DNA from: an uncultured Clostridia bacterium
GTDB taxonomy: Bacteria; Bacillota; Clostridia; Oscillospirales; Ruminococcaceae
Assembly: GCA_944388825.1 (NCBI GenBank)
Contig: CALXKG010000027.1
Span: 1 to 5,932, forward strand
Direction: 5' to 3'
DNA length: 5,932 bases
Of the stretch, positions 5,177 through 5,932 are shown in pieces (the first letter of the stretch is position 1; each line of letters begins with the position of its first letter). The notes below the pieces were generated by a model. The model was not told the origin of the DNA, did no database searches, and was given only the letters and a program-made list of their open reading frames with translations. Both the position numbers and the translations under genes were made by a program.

Positions 5177-5476
5177 TTCCCCGCCGGACAGCGCCGCGAT
5201 GTCCGCGTCCTCGTCCCCCTCGATGTCTTCCGAAAGCTGGTATTGATTCCCAGAATTTTCCTGCCCGTTTTGACTATTCTGCCGGTTGCGGTTTTCGCTG
5301 TTTTCGGGTATACTAATATTAGTAGAAGCATTGGTACGCTCCGCCCCTTCTTGAGGGCGGCTATAGCTCTCTCCGGAAGGAGTAGACGCTACTCGGGTAT
5401 CGGTGCTTCTATTTTTTATGTCCACTATGTCATAGAGGTACTGGTTCCCGTCCATGTCGTTCCGCACCTGATACCG
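5177..5476 (-). pseudogene. Fragment resembling a phage/ICE polyvalent protein (nuclease-like beta-hairpin plus linker)
   Basis: About 100 residues of open frame on the - strand with no start of their own. The piece begins with RYQVRNDMDGNQYLYDIVDI, like the closing beta-strands of the Barnase/EndoU/ColicinE5-like nuclease domains found in large polyvalent and MuF-type proteins of phages and ICEs. It then becomes a Ser/Asn/Gln/Glu-rich, low-complexity linker ending in QYQLSEDIEGDEDADI, also typical of those proteins. The frame then runs into the tRNA fragment. To the right it meets the antisense of the integrase fragment near 5476, so both sides are truncated by rearrangement. The family link is from pattern memory. 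No function is expected. Confidence 0.5.
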
Positions 5477-5477
5477 C

Positions 5478-5651
5478 ACCGGCAACCTCTTTGCCGTTTC
5501 CCGCTTCCTCGGCCACGCCTCGACGGCGATCACCGCCGCCGTTTACGTCCATTCCAGCGCCGAAAGCCTGCGGAAAGACCTGTACGGAACGCCCAAAAAT
5601 CAGCCCGAAGATTCTACGGATCCCACAAAAGCAAAATCACAAATATCCTGA
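5478..5651 (+). pseudogene. C-terminal remnant of a tyrosine recombinase (integrase)
   Basis: The final 57 residues of a phage-type integrase, read TGNLFAVSRFLGHASTAITA and onwards to a TGA at 5649-5651. The LGH box supplies the second catalytic His (residue 13 of the fragment). Ten residues later comes the nucleophilic Tyr in AVYVHS, the correct spacing for this family. The core-binding domain and the first catalytic Arg, Lys and His-x-x-Arg are missing: upstream in this frame there is a TGA at 5469-5471 and then the oppositely oriented polyvalent-protein fragment. The fragment points toward the intact tRNA-Asn, the standard position of an integrase next to its attachment site. It is inactive as it stands, and nothing else of the element's core genes remains. 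Confidence 0.85.
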
Positions 5652-5764
5652 AGATTTTTGACGCTGTTAGCCGCCACAGACTCTCCGAAAAGGAAGAAAA
5701 AGGGGAGGAAAAAGGTACAAAGTGTCTACAAGTGTCTACTAAGCCTATTTATTTTATGCAAAAC
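5652..5764. other. Non-coding remnant between integrase fragment and terminator
   Basis: Purine-rich, AT-rich sequence with no supported gene. It contains the tandem AAGTGTCTAC repeat at 5720-5739. It probably belongs to the attachment-site-proximal end of the former element. Confidence 0.4.
5720..5739 (+). repeat. Tandem 10-bp direct repeat
   Basis: AAGTGTCTAC occurs twice head to tail (5720-5729 and 5730-5739). It lies between the integrase remnant and the tRNA, about 70 bases from the candidate att site, where arm-type integrase or excisionase sites are usually found. That function is inferred from position only. Confidence 0.55.
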
Positions 5765-5806
5765 AAAAAGCCCGCAGCCGGCAAACGCCGTAACTGCGGG
5801 CTTTTT
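5765..5806. terminator. Bidirectional terminator between integrase remnant and tRNA-Asn
   Basis: A perfect 13-bp stem (AAAAAGCCCGCAG at 5765-5777 with CTGCGGGCTTTTT at 5794-5806) has a small inner CGGC/GCCG helix at the tip. T5 runs leave the hairpin in both directions, so it can end the tRNA transcript (- strand, starting 2 bases after the CCA end) and the former integrase gene (+ strand). Confidence 0.9.
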
Positions 5807-5808
5807 CG

Positions 5809-5841
5809 TGGCTGCCCCTGCCAGGCTCGAACTGGCGACAC
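5809..5841. repeat. Exact 33-bp direct repeat, copy 2 (candidate att site inside tRNA-Asn)
   Basis: The 3' end of the intact tRNA-Asn gene, identical to 5126-5158. The two copies are 683 bp apart, start to start, and enclose the integrase and polyvalent-protein remnants. Confidence 0.7.
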
Positions 5842-5884
5842 CCTGATTAACAGTCAGGTGCTCTACCGACTGAGCTAAGGGGCA
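5809..5884 (-). tRNA. tRNA-Asn(GTT)
   Basis: A complete 76-nt cloverleaf on the - strand. The acceptor stem TGCCCCT pairs with AGGGGCA. The D arm is GCTC-AGTCGGTA-GAGC. The anticodon arm is CCTGA-CTGTTAA-TCAGG with anticodon GTT at 5851-5849. The variable loop is GTGTC and the T arm GCCAG-TTCGAGC-CTGGC. The discriminator is G, and CCA is encoded. It decodes AAC and AAU. The 3' end is followed within 2 bases by a terminator. No promoter is visible between its 5' end and the hairpin 7 bases upstream, so transcription must start outside the window or within that hairpin. Confidence 0.96.
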
Positions 5885-5891
5885 ATATGCC

Positions 5892-5918
5892 AAAAAGGCT
5901 TGAATAACAAGCCTTTTT
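5892..5918. terminator. Symmetrical terminator hairpin just upstream of tRNA-Asn
   Basis: AAAAAGGCTTG (5892-5902) pairs perfectly with CAAGCCTTTTT (5908-5918) around AATAA, with T5 runs on both strands. It lies 7 bases from the mature 5' end of the tRNA. It probably ends a gene to the right of the window on the - strand, or a + strand transcript. Confidence 0.8.
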
Positions 5919-5932
5919 GCGTTTGTACCGGC

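Noticed and set aside
5454..5477. Reading upstream of the integrase fragment as SMSFRT-stop-YRT, compared with the HDLRHT active-site motif
   Set aside because: The similarity needs a stop codon and several mismatches, and the same bases fit the polyvalent-like protein on the other strand better; the integrase homology most likely begins at about 5478.
5243..5878. 211-codon + strand open frame spanning the remnant region and the tRNA
   Set aside because: It is out of frame with the integrase fragment, has no family features and runs through the antisense of the tRNA gene; openness appears to be chance.

Overview
The window looks like chromosomal DNA from a GC-rich anaerobic Firmicute, most likely a gut clostridium of the Oscillospiraceae/Ruminococcaceae type. 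This is inferred from strong AAGGAG ribosome sites, near-consensus TTGACA/TATAAT promoters, GC-rich third codon positions set against AT-rich intergenic patches, and a Y-family polymerase plus YolD-like cassette of a kind common in Firmicutes. No species-level marker is present.

Layout. Bases 1-59 are the 3' end of an unidentified + strand gene, followed by a strong terminator (64-103). Bases 107-300 form an AT-rich foldback with imperfect ~39-nt inverted ends, resembling a MITE. On the - strand, 2187-313 carries a two-gene kdgA-kdgK operon (KDPG aldolase, then KDG kinase), which turns 2-keto-3-deoxygluconate into pyruvate and glyceraldehyde 3-phosphate, the lower part of hexuronate/pectin breakdown. 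The aldolase carries an extra ~65-residue tail. Next on the - strand is a ZIP-family metal transporter (3100-2327). Its consensus promoter is followed at once by a perfect 20-bp palindrome, very probably the operator of a metal-sensing repressor. A second near-consensus promoter fires the other way into a Y-family (UmuC/UvrX-like) DNA polymerase with a clamp-binding QLDLF motif (3314-4843). This is translationally coupled by a GTGA overlap to a small YolD-like gene (4840-5034), and a terminator closes the operon.

The right end (5126-5884) is the most unusual part. An intact tRNA-Asn(GTT) on the - strand and a 3'-half tRNA-Asn fragment lie in the same orientation 683 bp apart and share an exact 33-bp repeat. 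Between them are only broken genes: the last ~57 residues of a tyrosine recombinase, with its LGH box and catalytic Tyr, and, convergent with it, a fragment resembling a phage/ICE polyvalent protein. This is the expected scar of an integrative element that used tRNA-Asn as attachment site and then collapsed by deletion.

I see no CRISPR array, rRNA or complete transposase. The best candidates for something new are the collapsed tRNA-Asn island, the palindromic operator of the ZIP gene, the KDPG aldolase with a half-domain tail, and the AT-rich foldback.
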